Shown here: positions 9,207 to 17,814 of the stretch, piece after piece | Layout: the number at the start of each line of letters is the position of its first letter | Position numbering within the stretch: the first letter of the stretch is position 1 | Assembly (NCBI RefSeq): GCF_963974575.1 | Contig: NZ_CAXBBQ010000008.1 | Span: 62,001 to 126,000 of the forward strand | Length of the DNA: 64,000 bases | Direction: 5' to 3' | Source: Sphingosinicella sp963974575 | Lineage (GTDB): Bacteria > Pseudomonadota > Alphaproteobacteria > Sphingomonadales > Sphingomonadaceae | The notes under the pieces: model-generated | Told to the model about the DNA's origin: nothing | The model's database searches: none | Seen by the model: the letters and a program-made list of their open reading frames with translations, nothing else | Position numbers and translations under genes: made by a program

Positions 9207-10136
9207 CTATCGTGCGCGTAGAGAACGGGCGAAATCCAGCGTGATGCGTGCGAGGCGTTCGCGGTCAGCGGCGTCGCGCATCAACGTGTCGTCGGCAAGG
9301 ATCGCAGGGCCGGTGCAGGGCAGTGCCGCATCGGCATGATCTATGACGAGCCCGTCCAGGAGGCCGGCGTAGTAGTCGACAACGGCGGATGGCGTGGCCT
9401 CGAAGCCGCGCTCGTTCATGATCTTCGCCGCCGGCCCCTTCACAGCCTTGCCGCCGATGAAGGGCGAAACGGCGACCACAGGCACGCGCCGGCTTTCCAG
9501 CGCGCGGCGGATACCGGGAATGGCAAGGATCGGCCCGATGCTGAGGAACGGGTTCGACGGGCAGATAATTATCGCCTCAAGTGCAGGATTGGAAAACGCT
9601 TCGGCAAGCGCCGGCGACGGGGTTGCAGCATCGGCTCGGTCGTATCGGATCGAAAGGAACCGGGGCTCGCAGCGGCGGCGGACGAAATAGTCCTGAAACG
9701 CCAGTTCGCCCTCGTCCGTTTCCACCATCGAGCGGACGGGATCGTCGCTAACCGGTGCAATGCGATGACGGATGCCGAGGCTTGCTGCGATGTCAGCAGT
9801 AACGGTGGACAGAGTCTGCGTTTTCAGGCGCTGCGTGCGCAGCACGTGCAGCGCCATGTCACGGTCGCCGAGATTGAACCAGTCCTCACCGCCGAGATCG
9901 CGGAGCATCGCCATGAAGTTCCACGTCTCGCCCTCAAGGCCCCAGCCCTGCGTGCGGTTCGCGATGCCCGCGAGCGTGTAGGTGACGGTATCGAGGTCCG
10001 GGCAAACGGTGAGTCCAAGATGCTCGAAATCATCGCCGACATTGACGGCGATCAGAAGCTCTTCGGGCGGAAGCACGGTGGCAAGACCGGCGGCGAGCTT
10101 CGCGCCGCCGACGCCGCCCGCAAGCGCGACGATCAT
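9207..10136 (-). CDS. cofD: CofD/FbiA 2-phospho-L-lactate transferase
   Basis: A 309-residue protein beginning MIVALAGGVGGAKLAAGLA, the hallmark CofD nucleotide-binding loop. NVGDDFEHLGLTVCPDLDT and CPSNPFLSIGPIL are also family-specific. It transfers the phospho-carboxylate moiety onto 7,8-didemethyl-8-hydroxy-5-deazariboflavin (Fo), giving F420-0 or dehydro-F420-0. Its start overlaps the cofE stop by 4 bp (ATGA), so translation is coupled. The length is normal for the family. Confidence 0.95.
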   Translation of the reverse strand: MIVALAGGVGGAKLAAGLATVLPPEELLIAVNVGDDFEHLGLTVCPDLDTVTYTLAGIANRTQGWGLEGETWNFMAMLRDLGGEDWFNLGDRDMALHVLRTQRLKTQTLSTVTADIAASLGIRHRIAPVSDDPVRSMVETDEGELAFQDYFVRRRCEPRFLSIRYDRADAATPSPALAEAFSNPALEAIIICPSNPFLSIGPILAIPGIRRALESRRVPVVAVSPFIGGKAVKGPAAKIMNERGFEATPSAVVDYYAGLLDGLVIDHADAALPCTGPAILADDTLMRDAADRERLARITLDFARSLRAR

Positions 10137-10888
10137 GGGAACAAGTCCAGCGCGCGCGGGCGCACGAGTTCGGCGGCATTGCCATCGCGGCGTGCATAGG
10201 TGACGCCGCGCACGATGGCGAGCGGACGGCCTTCACCGGCTTGCCCCATGATGAGGGATGCGGCGGCGGCGATTTCGTCGGCGAGGCCGAGTTCGCTGGT
10301 TTCGAGACGGCGGCCATAGATGTCGGGCGTACCGCGCAGGTCGAGGAGCGCAGGAAGGCCCGCCGCGCCGATGGCGGTGCCGGTGGTGCCGTTTCTCCAG
10401 GCGCGGCCGAGGCTGTCGACGATGAGCACGGCCACGTCTGCGCCCGATCGTTCACAGATGGCGCTGCGCAGCGTCGCAGCACTCGCATCGGGATTGCGGG
10501 GCAGCAGGAGAGCGGCGGGACGGCCATGGTCGATGTTCGACTGGTCGATCCCGGCATTCGCCAGCACGAGGCCGAGCCGATGGCGGACGATGAGCACACC
10601 CTTTCGCACGCGCATCACCTCGTCGGTTTCCGAAAGCACGAGTTCGACGAGGCGCGGATCCTTGTCGCATTCAGCTGCGAGTTCGGCGGCACGTGCGGAA
10701 GGTGTTACCGTATCGAGAGGGACAAGACGACCTTCCGATTTCGAGACGATCTTCTGCGCGAGCACGACGATGTCGCCGTCTTCCGGTGTGTGTGCGGCAA
10801 GGACAATCGCTGCGAGGTCGTCGCCGGCGGCGATCCACGGCACGCCATCCGGTGCGAACACGGTTATCGTTGCGCCGGAGCGTGTCAT
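10133..10888 (-). CDS. cofE: CofE F420-0:L-glutamate ligase
   Basis: A 251-residue stand-alone CofE. It has the VVLAQKIVSKSEGR motif, the SETDEVMRVRKGVLIVRHRLG strand and the DSLGRAWRNGTTG metal/GTP site. It adds L-glutamate residues to F420-0. It lacks the C-terminal nitroreductase-like FMN domain of mycobacterial FbiB that reduces dehydro-F420, which matters for which precursor the pathway can use. It lies between npdG and cofD in the operon. Confidence 0.93.
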   Translation of the reverse strand: MTRSGATITVFAPDGVPWIAAGDDLAAIVLAAHTPEDGDIVVLAQKIVSKSEGRLVPLDTVTPSARAAELAAECDKDPRLVELVLSETDEVMRVRKGVLIVRHRLGLVLANAGIDQSNIDHGRPAALLLPRNPDASAATLRSAICERSGADVAVLIVDSLGRAWRNGTTGTAIGAAGLPALLDLRGTPDIYGRRLETSELGLADEIAAAASLIMGQAGEGRPLAIVRGVTYARRDGNAAELVRPRALDLFP

Positions 10889-10901
10889 GGCTGCGTTACC
10901 G

Positions 10902-11567
10902 TCAGATGCCTGTGATGCGGATACCCGATCCCGGCACCTTGTACTTGCGGTTGAGTGCGATCAACACCGAAGTTAGCCCCTCCGCCACTACGGAATTCGC
11001 GAGCGGCCCGGCGTTCCACGCCTTGAGGCCGATCGCTTCGGCGAGTGCGACGACCGTATCCGCGGTTTCCGCCTCATCAGCGCAGACGAGGACGTCGCAT
11101 TCGATCTCCTCGTCGAGCTTGGTCAGGTGATGCGCGGAGATGTTCTGGAACGCCGAGACGACCTTCACGCCCTCGCCGAGAAGCTTCTGCACGGCTTCCA
11201 CCGCTGAGCCTCCCTCGGGAAGCTGCACGCGGCTCACCTTCGGCGGCACGAGGGGCACGGTGACGTCGATCAGGATCTTGCCCTCCAGATGCGCGCGCAC
11301 CTCCAGTACGGTCGATTGCTGGGCGGCATAGGGCACGGCAAGGACGACGATGTCGGCCTTGGCGGCGGCGTCCGCATTGGCCGCGCCGATAATCCCTGCG
11401 CCGCCGAGCGTTTCGTTCATCGCAGCGGCGGCTTCGGCGGCGCGCTCCGACGTGCGGCTACCGACGATGACGGGATAGCCGCGATGCGCCCAGCGCAGCG
11501 CGAGCCCGCCGCCTTCCTTGCCCGTGCCGCCGAGGACCGCGATGGTCGGCTTTTCTTCACCGTGCAT
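10902..11567 (-). CDS. npdG: NADPH-dependent F420 reductase (Fno/NpdG)
   Basis: A 221-residue Rossmann protein (TIAVLGGTGKEGGGLALRWA, then VIVGSRTSERA for the NADP phosphate). The segment VVSAFQNISAHHL and the C-terminal LNRKYKVPGSGIRITG are typical of F420:NADPH oxidoreductases, which reduce F420 with NADPH (or the reverse). Its presence in the operon means F420H2 can be regenerated for the LLM enzymes nearby. The start overlaps the 3' end of fbiC by 11 bp. Confidence 0.93.
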   Translation of the reverse strand: MHGEEKPTIAVLGGTGKEGGGLALRWAHRGYPVIVGSRTSERAAEAAAAMNETLGGAGIIGAANADAAAKADIVVLAVPYAAQQSTVLEVRAHLEGKILIDVTVPLVPPKVSRVQLPEGGSAVEAVQKLLGEGVKVVSAFQNISAHHLTKLDEEIECDVLVCADEAETADTVVALAEAIGLKAWNAGPLANSVVAEGLTSVLIALNRKYKVPGSGIRITGI

Positions 11568-13944
11568 ACTCGAACTCCTTACCCAAGGTCTTGTCTCCGC
11601 GCTTTTGCGGCGGTGTGAGAATGATCGGCGTGAGGTCGGCGGCTTCGTGCCCCCTGCGGCGTACAGTGTCGCTCACCGCGCCGTAAACCGTCGTGCGCTG
11701 GCGCGGTGTCCGCCCGATCGAACGGATCAGCGCGTCCATCGCGGCGGACGGCATCTCCTGCCCGTGCTGCGTGCCTGCCGCGCGCGAAATGCTCTCGTTC
11801 ATCAGTGTGCCGCCGAGGTCGTTCGCACCCGATGCGAGACAGGCGGCGGCACCCGCCGGGCCGAGCTTGACCCAGCTCGTCTGGATGTTCGGAATCAGCG
11901 GATTGAGCGCGAGGCGGGCGACGGCATGCATCAGCCGCACCTCGCGGAAAGTCGGCCCCCGCCGCGCCTCTCCGCGCACGCCCATCGGCGCTTCCATGTG
12001 CACGAACGGTAGCGGCACGAATTCGGTGAAACCGCCGGTTTCGGCTTGCAGGTCGCGGATGTGAAGCAGGTGTCGCGCCCAGTGCGTGTAGGTTTCGACA
12101 TGGCCGAACATGATCGTTGCGGTGGTCCGGAAGCCGATTTTGTGGGCGGTGCCGACGACGTGCAGCCATTCCGCCGTGTTCAGCTTGTCGGGGCAGATGA
12201 TGCTGCGCACTTCGTCATCGAGGATTTCGGCGGCGGTACCGGGGAGGGTGCTGAGCCCGGCGTCCTTCAGGCGGTAGAGGAAGTCCTCAACGGAGAGGCC
12301 GAGCGTTTCCACGCCGTGGGCGATTTCGAGCGGCGAGAAGGCGTGCAGGTGAATATCCGGCACGGCGGCGCGGACGGTGCGCGCGAGTGTGAGATAGGTC
12401 TCGCCCGTGTAGCGCGGATGGATGCCGCCCTGCAGACAGACCTCGGTGCCGCCGCGCGCCCACGCCTCTTCCGTGCGCCGCGCGACTTCTGCGAGGTCGA
12501 GGTCGTAGGGTTGGCCGCGCAGCGTATCCGACGTCTTGCCCTTGGAGAAGGCGCAGAAGCCGCACTTGTAGGCGCAGATGTTGGTGTAGTTGATGTTGCG
12601 GTTGACGACGTAGGTGATCGTGTCACCATTTACCGCGCGCCGGAGTTCGTCCGCGCTTTCGCAGATATGTTCGAGATCGACGTCGCGCGCCTCGAAAAGT
12701 GTGGCGAGGGCGGCTTCGTGCGGCCGCTCTCCCGCGAGGGCGCGGCTCACCGTCGCCGCGATGCCCGGATTGAGCGTGGCAAGATAAGGCGCTTCGGGCG
12801 GACGGTCGGGGAGGGTGAGGCCGGGAGACCAGCCGTCGGCGCGCGCGAAGCCGGAGGTGTCGGCGGCGGCGAGCACGTGGCGCTGCATTGCTGCATCCTG
12901 CCAGCGCATGTTCTCGGCGACATAGGCGGGATAGACGGGAAGGCGCGCGACGAGGATGCGGTTCGCGGCCGCCGTCGCGGTGCGCAGGTGTTGCACGGCG
13001 GGCCACGGCGCTTCGGGGTTCACGTGATCGGGGGTGATCGGCGAGACGCCGCCCCAGTCGTTGATGCCCGCGTCGATCAGGCGCGGGAAATCGCCCACCG
13101 ACAGATTCGGCGGCACCTGGATGTTCATCTGCGGGCCGAGCAGGATGCGCGCGGCGGCGGTGGTCCACAGCAGGTCGTCCATGTCCGGTTCGGGTGCATC
13201 CGCCATCACGGTGCGCGGCTTGGCCCGGAAGTTCTGGACAATGACCTCCTGAATGTGCCCGTAGCGGACGTGGATGTCACGGATCGCGACCAGCGCTTCC
13301 AGCCGCTCGGCGCGCGTCTCGCCTATGCCGATGAGGATGCCGGTGGTGAAGGGGATGCCGAGTTCACCCGCGATCCGGATGGTTTCGAGGCGAACCTTCG
13401 GTTGTTTGTCGGGCGAGCGATAGTGTGCGCCGCCCTTTTCGCAAAGGCGATCGGAAACCGATTCGAGCATCAGCCCCTGCGACACCGAAACAGGCCGCAG
13501 CATCGCCATCTCTTCGCGTGTCATCACGCCCGCGTTGATGTGCGGCAGCAAGCCCGTTTCGTCGCGCACGGCGGCAGCGACTTCGGCAAGATAGGAGAGG
13601 GTGGTCTCGTGCCCGAGCGCGGCGAGTTCCTCGCGCGCCGCCTTGAAGCGAAGTTCGGGCTTGTCGCCGAGCGTGAACAGCGCCTCGGTGCAGCCGGCGG
13701 CCTTCCCGGCGCGCGCGATGTCCAGCACCTGTTCGCGGGTGAGGTAGCACACCTCACCTTGGCGCGGAGGCTGGGAGAAGGTGCAGTAGTGACAGAGGTT
13801 ACGGCACAGCTGCGTCAGCGGAATGAAGACCTTCGGCGACCAACTCTGGATGCGGCCGTGGCCTTCGTCGCGCAGCGCCGAGGCGTGCGCAAGCATTTCG
13901 GAAAGCGGCATCGCCAGAAGCGATTCAGGTCTGATTTCCGCCAT
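11557..13944 (-). CDS. fbiC: FbiC, fused CofG/CofH 5-deazariboflavin (Fo) synthase
   Basis: A 795-residue double radical-SAM enzyme making Fo from a riboflavin precursor (5-amino-6-ribitylaminouracil) and tyrosine. The N-terminal CofG half carries C47-x3-C51-x2-C54 (LCRNLCHYC) and the CofH half carries C457-x3-C461-x2-C464 (ICAYKCGFC). The fused form is best known from actinobacteria; many other lineages have separate genes. The start at 13944 (MAEIRPESLL) is chosen over 14010 because it abuts the tetR stop. It is the first F420 enzyme gene after the regulator. Confidence 0.95.
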   Translation of the reverse strand: MAEIRPESLLAMPLSEMLAHASALRDEGHGRIQSWSPKVFIPLTQLCRNLCHYCTFSQPPRQGEVCYLTREQVLDIARAGKAAGCTEALFTLGDKPELRFKAAREELAALGHETTLSYLAEVAAAVRDETGLLPHINAGVMTREEMAMLRPVSVSQGLMLESVSDRLCEKGGAHYRSPDKQPKVRLETIRIAGELGIPFTTGILIGIGETRAERLEALVAIRDIHVRYGHIQEVIVQNFRAKPRTVMADAPEPDMDDLLWTTAAARILLGPQMNIQVPPNLSVGDFPRLIDAGINDWGGVSPITPDHVNPEAPWPAVQHLRTATAAANRILVARLPVYPAYVAENMRWQDAAMQRHVLAAADTSGFARADGWSPGLTLPDRPPEAPYLATLNPGIAATVSRALAGERPHEAALATLFEARDVDLEHICESADELRRAVNGDTITYVVNRNINYTNICAYKCGFCAFSKGKTSDTLRGQPYDLDLAEVARRTEEAWARGGTEVCLQGGIHPRYTGETYLTLARTVRAAVPDIHLHAFSPLEIAHGVETLGLSVEDFLYRLKDAGLSTLPGTAAEILDDEVRSIICPDKLNTAEWLHVVGTAHKIGFRTTATIMFGHVETYTHWARHLLHIRDLQAETGGFTEFVPLPFVHMEAPMGVRGEARRGPTFREVRLMHAVARLALNPLIPNIQTSWVKLGPAGAAACLASGANDLGGTLMNESISRAAGTQHGQEMPSAAMDALIRSIGRTPRQRTTVYGAVSDTVRRRGHEAADLTPIILTPPQKRGDKTLGKEFEYAR

Positions 13945-13945
13945 C

Positions 13946-14644
13946 TCAGCAGACCCGGTCGGTGGCGGTTTCGGCGGTGGCCGGCTCGGTGCTTGTTGGC
14001 GGCATTTCAATGATCGCTACGACACTGCGTGCGAAGTGGTCGAGCGTCTCATCCGCAACCCATGTGGGGTGTCGGCGGCTTTCATCGGCAAGCGCGCGCT
14101 GGCGGGCCGAAAGCACCGCGTTCAGATAGTTGCCCACGAAGATGAAGCGTTGGTTCTTCATCGATGGTGCCATATCCGGCATCAGACGTCGCAGATGGTC
14201 GAGGCAGCGGCGATAGCCGACGTTGAGTTGGTCACCGAGCACATCCATCATGAGATCACGATGCGTCATCGCCAGCATGGTGATAAAGCGGATGTAATCG
14301 CCTTCGCCTGGGTTCGCAGCAACTGCCGGGAAGATCAGTACGTTCACAACTTCACGCACCGTGTGCGGACCGCCGCCTTGCTCCAGCCGGTCGAGCATGG
14401 TGTTTCGGCGGGCATCGATCGCGGCTGCGCCGTCCACGATGATTTCCCGGACCAATGCTTCCTTAGATCCGAAATAGTAACCGACTGCGCCGTGGTTCTT
14501 CTGGCCGGCCGCGGTGGCGATCTCGCGCACCGTGACGCCGTCCACGCCCCGCTCCGCGAACAGGCGCTGTGCCACGGCCTTGATGTGCGACGCGGAAACG
14601 TTGCGCGGCTGATCCTCGCCGCCGGAGATCTGAAGTCTGACCAT
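13946..14644 (-). CDS. TetR-family transcriptional regulator
   Basis: A 232-residue regulator. The N-terminal HTH (residues about 15-60: VSASHIKAVAQRLFAERGVDG..., TVREIATAAGQKNHGAVGYYFGSKEAL) is clear TetR type, and the C-terminal ligand domain is not recognisable. The start MVRLQISGGEDQ at 14644 is preferred over 14686, which would overlap the candidate operator. It is the first gene of the F420 operon and divergent from the kinase operon at 14734, so it most likely controls both, itself, and the copy of the motif at 2430-2480. Confidence 0.88.
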   Translation of the reverse strand: MVRLQISGGEDQPRNVSASHIKAVAQRLFAERGVDGVTVREIATAAGQKNHGAVGYYFGSKEALVREIIVDGAAAIDARRNTMLDRLEQGGGPHTVREVVNVLIFPAVAANPGEGDYIRFITMLAMTHRDLMMDVLGDQLNVGYRRCLDHLRRLMPDMAPSMKNQRFIFVGNYLNAVLSARQRALADESRRHPTWVADETLDHFARSVVAIIEMPPTSTEPATAETATDRVC

Positions 14645-14650
14645 GACTCG

Positions 14651-14701
14651 CAAATTCTCATTGCAACACCTCTCCGTCAAGTGCATTATCCAAATGAATT
14701 A
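14651..14701 (+). promoter_or_regulatory. Promoter/operator shared with 2430-2480
   Basis: TTGCAA (14661-14666), a 17-bp spacer and CATTAT (14684-14689) give a forward promoter for the operon starting at 14734. Positions 14676-14701 repeat 2454-2479 exactly over 26 bp. The site lies between the divergent tetR and the kinase gene, the classical place for a TetR operator. Binding is inferred. Confidence 0.6.
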
Positions 14702-14733
14702 AACAACGGGATCAATTTTTCATCGGAGTCTCC

Positions 14734-15756
14734 GTGGGACGATTGCCGGATATCGCGGTGCTCTCGAAATGGATGGAAACCCAAGGGCTTGGCTCTTATT
14801 CCATCGAGGGGGTGACCCCGCTCGCTGGGGGTACGCAGAACATTCTTTTGCGATTCCGCAGGGGTGGGCGCGACTATGTCTTGCGGCACCCGCCTGAGCA
14901 TCCGCGCGCCAATTCCAATGAAACGATGCGCCGCGAGGCGCAGCTTCTGGCGGCGATTGCGGAAACCGACGTGCCGCACCCCCGCCTGATCGCCGCTTGC
15001 GGCGACGAATCGGTGCTCGGTGCTGCCTTTTACCTGATGGAGCCGATCGAGGGCTTCAATCCGGTCGCCGGTATGCCTGCACTTCACGCCGGTTCGGCGG
15101 AGATCCAGCACCGCATGGGACTTTCGCTCGTCGAGGGCATCGCGAAGCTCGGCGCGTTGGATTACCACGCGCTTGGGCTTTCGGGCTTCGGCAAGCCGGA
15201 CAATTACCTCGAACGGCAGGTCTCGCGCTGGCGCGCTCAACTTGAAAGCTACGGCGAGTTCGCAGGATGGGAAGGCCCGGCCGCGCTCGGCGATGTCGAA
15301 CGGATCGGGCGCTGGCTCGATGCGAATCGACCCGCTACGTTTCAGCCCGGTATCATCCACGGCGACTATCACATGGCGAACGTGATGTTCCGCAACGATG
15401 GGCCGGAGCTCGCCGCCATCGTCGATTGGGAACTCGCCACGATCGGTGATCCGCTCATTGACCTCGGCTGGGTGCTGGCAACATGGCCGGAGCCGGGCAA
15501 GGAGGGCGCGGTGAGCGTGAAGCCGTGGATCGGCTTTCCGACCGCTGAGGAACTCGTCGCGCACTATGCCGCGCGTTCATCCCGCGATCTTACCGCGATC
15601 GACTGGTATCGCGTTCTCGCCTGCTACAAGCTCGGTATCCTCCTGGAGGGCACGCACGCTCGTGCCTGTGCGGGGAAGGCGCCGCGCGATGTCGGCGACC
15701 GGCTTCACGCACGCAGTGTCTGGCTGTTCGGGCGTGCCGCCGGATGGACGCAGTGA
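14734..15756 (+). CDS. APH-family phosphotransferase, candidate hydroxyacyl-CoA kinase
   Basis: A 340-residue aminoglycoside-phosphotransferase-fold kinase. It shows GGTQNILLRF near the N-terminus, the catalytic loop IIHGDYHMANVMF and the metal-binding IVDWELATIGDPLIDLGW. The start is GTG at 14734 with GGAG upstream. Relatives of this type occur fused to acyl-CoA dehydrogenases (ACAD10/11) or beside them (LvaA) and phosphorylate 4-hydroxyacyl-CoA. An SDR and an ACAD follow directly, which supports that role over antibiotic resistance. The specific substrate is inferred. Confidence 0.8.
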   Translation: MGRLPDIAVLSKWMETQGLGSYSIEGVTPLAGGTQNILLRFRRGGRDYVLRHPPEHPRANSNETMRREAQLLAAIAETDVPHPRLIAACGDESVLGAAFYLMEPIEGFNPVAGMPALHAGSAEIQHRMGLSLVEGIAKLGALDYHALGLSGFGKPDNYLERQVSRWRAQLESYGEFAGWEGPAALGDVERIGRWLDANRPATFQPGIIHGDYHMANVMFRNDGPELAAIVDWELATIGDPLIDLGWVLATWPEPGKEGAVSVKPWIGFPTAEELVAHYAARSSRDLTAIDWYRVLACYKLGILLEGTHARACAGKAPRDVGDRLHARSVWLFGRAAGWTQ

Positions 15757-15791
15757 GCGGCAGCATTTCAGAGATGACGATAGGGAGCGAC

Positions 15792-16532
15792 ATGAGCGTG
15801 AACGACACGGATTTTACCGGCCACAACGTGCTGGTGGTGGGCGGCTCCAGCGGGATCGGTAATGGCATCGCGCAGGCTTTCCGTGCGCGCGGAGCAAATG
15901 TTCACGTCTGGGGCACGCGCCCCAGCGCCACCGATTACGCGGGCGAAGAAGGCTCAAATCTCGAGGGGCTTGGCTACACGCAAGTCGATTGCGGTAGCGT
16001 CGAATCGATTCTGTCCGCGCCCGTGCCATTCGAGACCATTGACGTACTCGTCCATTCGCAAGGCACGGTGCTCTACAAGCGGCAGGAGTTCCAGCCGGAA
16101 GGGTGGGACAGGGTGATGGCGGTCAACGTGGGCAGCGTGATGCACATCTCGCAGCGCTTTCAAGGGGCACTCGCTGCAGCGAGAGGCAATGTGATCGTCA
16201 TCAGTTCGATCGGTTCATTCCGCGCCACAATGGGCAATCCCGCTTATGCCGCCTCGAAGGCTGCGGCCGTGAATCTGGTCCGCGCACTGGCACAGGCCTG
16301 GGCGCCGGAGGGAATTCGCGTGAACGGCATCGCGCCCAGCCTCGTCGACACCAAGATGACCAAGGTGACGATGGATCACGAACATCGCCGCGAGCGGGCG
16401 CTCGCGAAAATTCCGCTGGGGCGCTTCGGCAGCGTGGAAGACATGGCGGGCGTGGCCGTGTTCCTCGCCTCGCCGCTCGCCGCCTACGTCTGCGGCCAGA
16501 CACTGGTCGTCGACGGTGGCATGACGCTCTGA
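15792..16532 (+). CDS. Short-chain dehydrogenase/reductase
   Basis: A 246-residue classical SDR with the NAD(P) motif GGSSGIG (residues 18-24), the Ser of VISSIGS, catalytic Y152-x3-K156 (YAASK) and the C-terminal CGQTLVVDGGMTL. The start at 15792 has AGGGAG at the right distance; the in-frame ATG at 15744 overlaps the kinase gene and has no such site. In the lva-like reading of this operon it would interconvert 4-oxo- and 4-hydroxyacyl-CoA. That role is inferred from position. Confidence 0.85.
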   Translation: MSVNDTDFTGHNVLVVGGSSGIGNGIAQAFRARGANVHVWGTRPSATDYAGEEGSNLEGLGYTQVDCGSVESILSAPVPFETIDVLVHSQGTVLYKRQEFQPEGWDRVMAVNVGSVMHISQRFQGALAAARGNVIVISSIGSFRATMGNPAYAASKAAAVNLVRALAQAWAPEGIRVNGIAPSLVDTKMTKVTMDHEHRRERALAKIPLGRFGSVEDMAGVAVFLASPLAAYVCGQTLVVDGGMTL

Positions 16533-16561
16533 ATACCAAAGCGAGACAAGGGGACAGGATC

Positions 16562-17788
16562 ATGGATTTCGAATATTCGGACAAGGTTAAGGCGCTGCGC
16601 GAGCGGGTGACGGCGTTCATGGATGCCCACGTGTATCCGATCGAACAGGAACGCATCGATTTCCAGCACGACCACGCCAACTTGTGGAAGCCCTGGCCTG
16701 GGATCGAGGGCATCAAGGCGAAGGCAAAGGCCGAGGGGCTCTGGAATCTGTTTCTGCCGCACGAATATGGCGCATGGAGCCCCGGCCTCACCAACCTCGA
16801 ATACGCACCCCTTGCCGAGCTGATGGGCGGCGTGGTCGGCGCCTCGGAATTCTTCAATTGTGCCGCGCCCGATACCGGCAACATGGAGGTGCTCGCCAAG
16901 TACGGCACCCCGGAACAACAGGAAAAGTGGCTGAAGCCGCTGCTCGCGGGCGAGATTCGTTCGGCTTACGTGATGACCGAGCCGGAAGTGGCGTCGTCCG
17001 ACGCGACCAACATCGCCACCACGATCATCGCGGACGGTGACGACTATGTCATCAATGGCCGCAAATGGTGGATTTCGGGTGTGATGGATCCGCGCTGCAA
17101 GGTTTACATCCTGCTCGGCCGCACGCCGAACGATGGGCCGCGCCATCGCCAGCATTCGCAGATCATCATTCCGGCGGATACGCCCGGTATCGAAATCGTG
17201 CGTCCGCTTTCCGTGCTTGAATCTCTGCATTCCCCGGGCGGCCACTGCGAGATGCTGTTCAAGAATGTGCGCGTACCGAAAGAAAATCTGATCCTCGGCG
17301 AAGGCCGCGGCTTCGAGATCGCGCAAGGCCGCCTCGGACCGGGACGCATCCATCACTGCATGCGCCTTATCGGGCAGGCGCAGCGCGCGGTGGAATACAT
17401 GGCGCGCCGCGTCGAAAACCGCGTCGCGTTCGGGCGGAAGCTCTCGGAGCAGTCGAGTATCCGGCAGGATATCGCGCGCTCGTTCTGCGAGATCGAGCAG
17501 GCCCGCTTGCTGACCCTGAAGGCCGCGGACGCGATGGATCGGTACGGCAACAAGGTGGCGAAGGATCTAATCGCCGCGATCAAGATCGTTGCGCCGCAGA
17601 TGGCGCAGACCGTTGCCGATCGTGCAATCCAGGCGCACGGCGCGATGGGCCTTTCGGGCGATACGCCGATCGCGCAGATATTCGTCTCGGGCCGCTACCT
17701 GCGGATGGCAGATGGGCCGGATGAGGTGCATCTCTCGCAGCTCGGCAAGCTCAAGATTGCGGAATACAACGCGGCTCCCTTGCGCTGA
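16562..17788 (+). CDS. Acyl-CoA dehydrogenase (ACAD10/11-like)
   Basis: A 408-residue FAD-dependent acyl-CoA dehydrogenase. It has AYVMTEPEVASSDATNI for FAD/substrate binding, INGRKWWISG, and the C-terminal ADGPDEVHLSQLGKLK. The start at 16562 (MDFEYSDKVKAL) follows GGGGACAGG; a much longer in-frame opening from 16103 merely reads through the SDR gene in another frame. Together with the kinase at 14734 it recreates as separate genes the APH-ACAD pairing seen in ACAD11, where the ACAD part acts on the phosphorylated hydroxyacyl-CoA. Confidence 0.9.
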   Translation: MDFEYSDKVKALRERVTAFMDAHVYPIEQERIDFQHDHANLWKPWPGIEGIKAKAKAEGLWNLFLPHEYGAWSPGLTNLEYAPLAELMGGVVGASEFFNCAAPDTGNMEVLAKYGTPEQQEKWLKPLLAGEIRSAYVMTEPEVASSDATNIATTIIADGDDYVINGRKWWISGVMDPRCKVYILLGRTPNDGPRHRQHSQIIIPADTPGIEIVRPLSVLESLHSPGGHCEMLFKNVRVPKENLILGEGRGFEIAQGRLGPGRIHHCMRLIGQAQRAVEYMARRVENRVAFGRKLSEQSSIRQDIARSFCEIEQARLLTLKAADAMDRYGNKVAKDLIAAIKIVAPQMAQTVADRAIQAHGAMGLSGDTPIAQIFVSGRYLRMADGPDEVHLSQLGKLKIAEYNAAPLR

Positions 17789-17814
17789 CGAGAGGCCGCG
17801 GGGAGGATCGGATC

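Noticed and set aside
12046..14013. 655-residue open frame opposite fbiC
   Set aside because: A shadow frame of GC-rich coding DNA; FbiC motifs on the minus strand are unambiguous.
8618..14644. A picrate/nitroaromatic degradation cluster, because npdG is present
   Set aside because: No npdC/npdI-like pair assigned to hydride transfer on picrate is recognisable; npdG here fits general F420 reduction.
16103..17788. A possible SDR-ACAD fusion starting at 16103
   Set aside because: The upstream part reads the SDR gene in the wrong frame; a good ribosome site and the normal ACAD N-terminus are at 16562.
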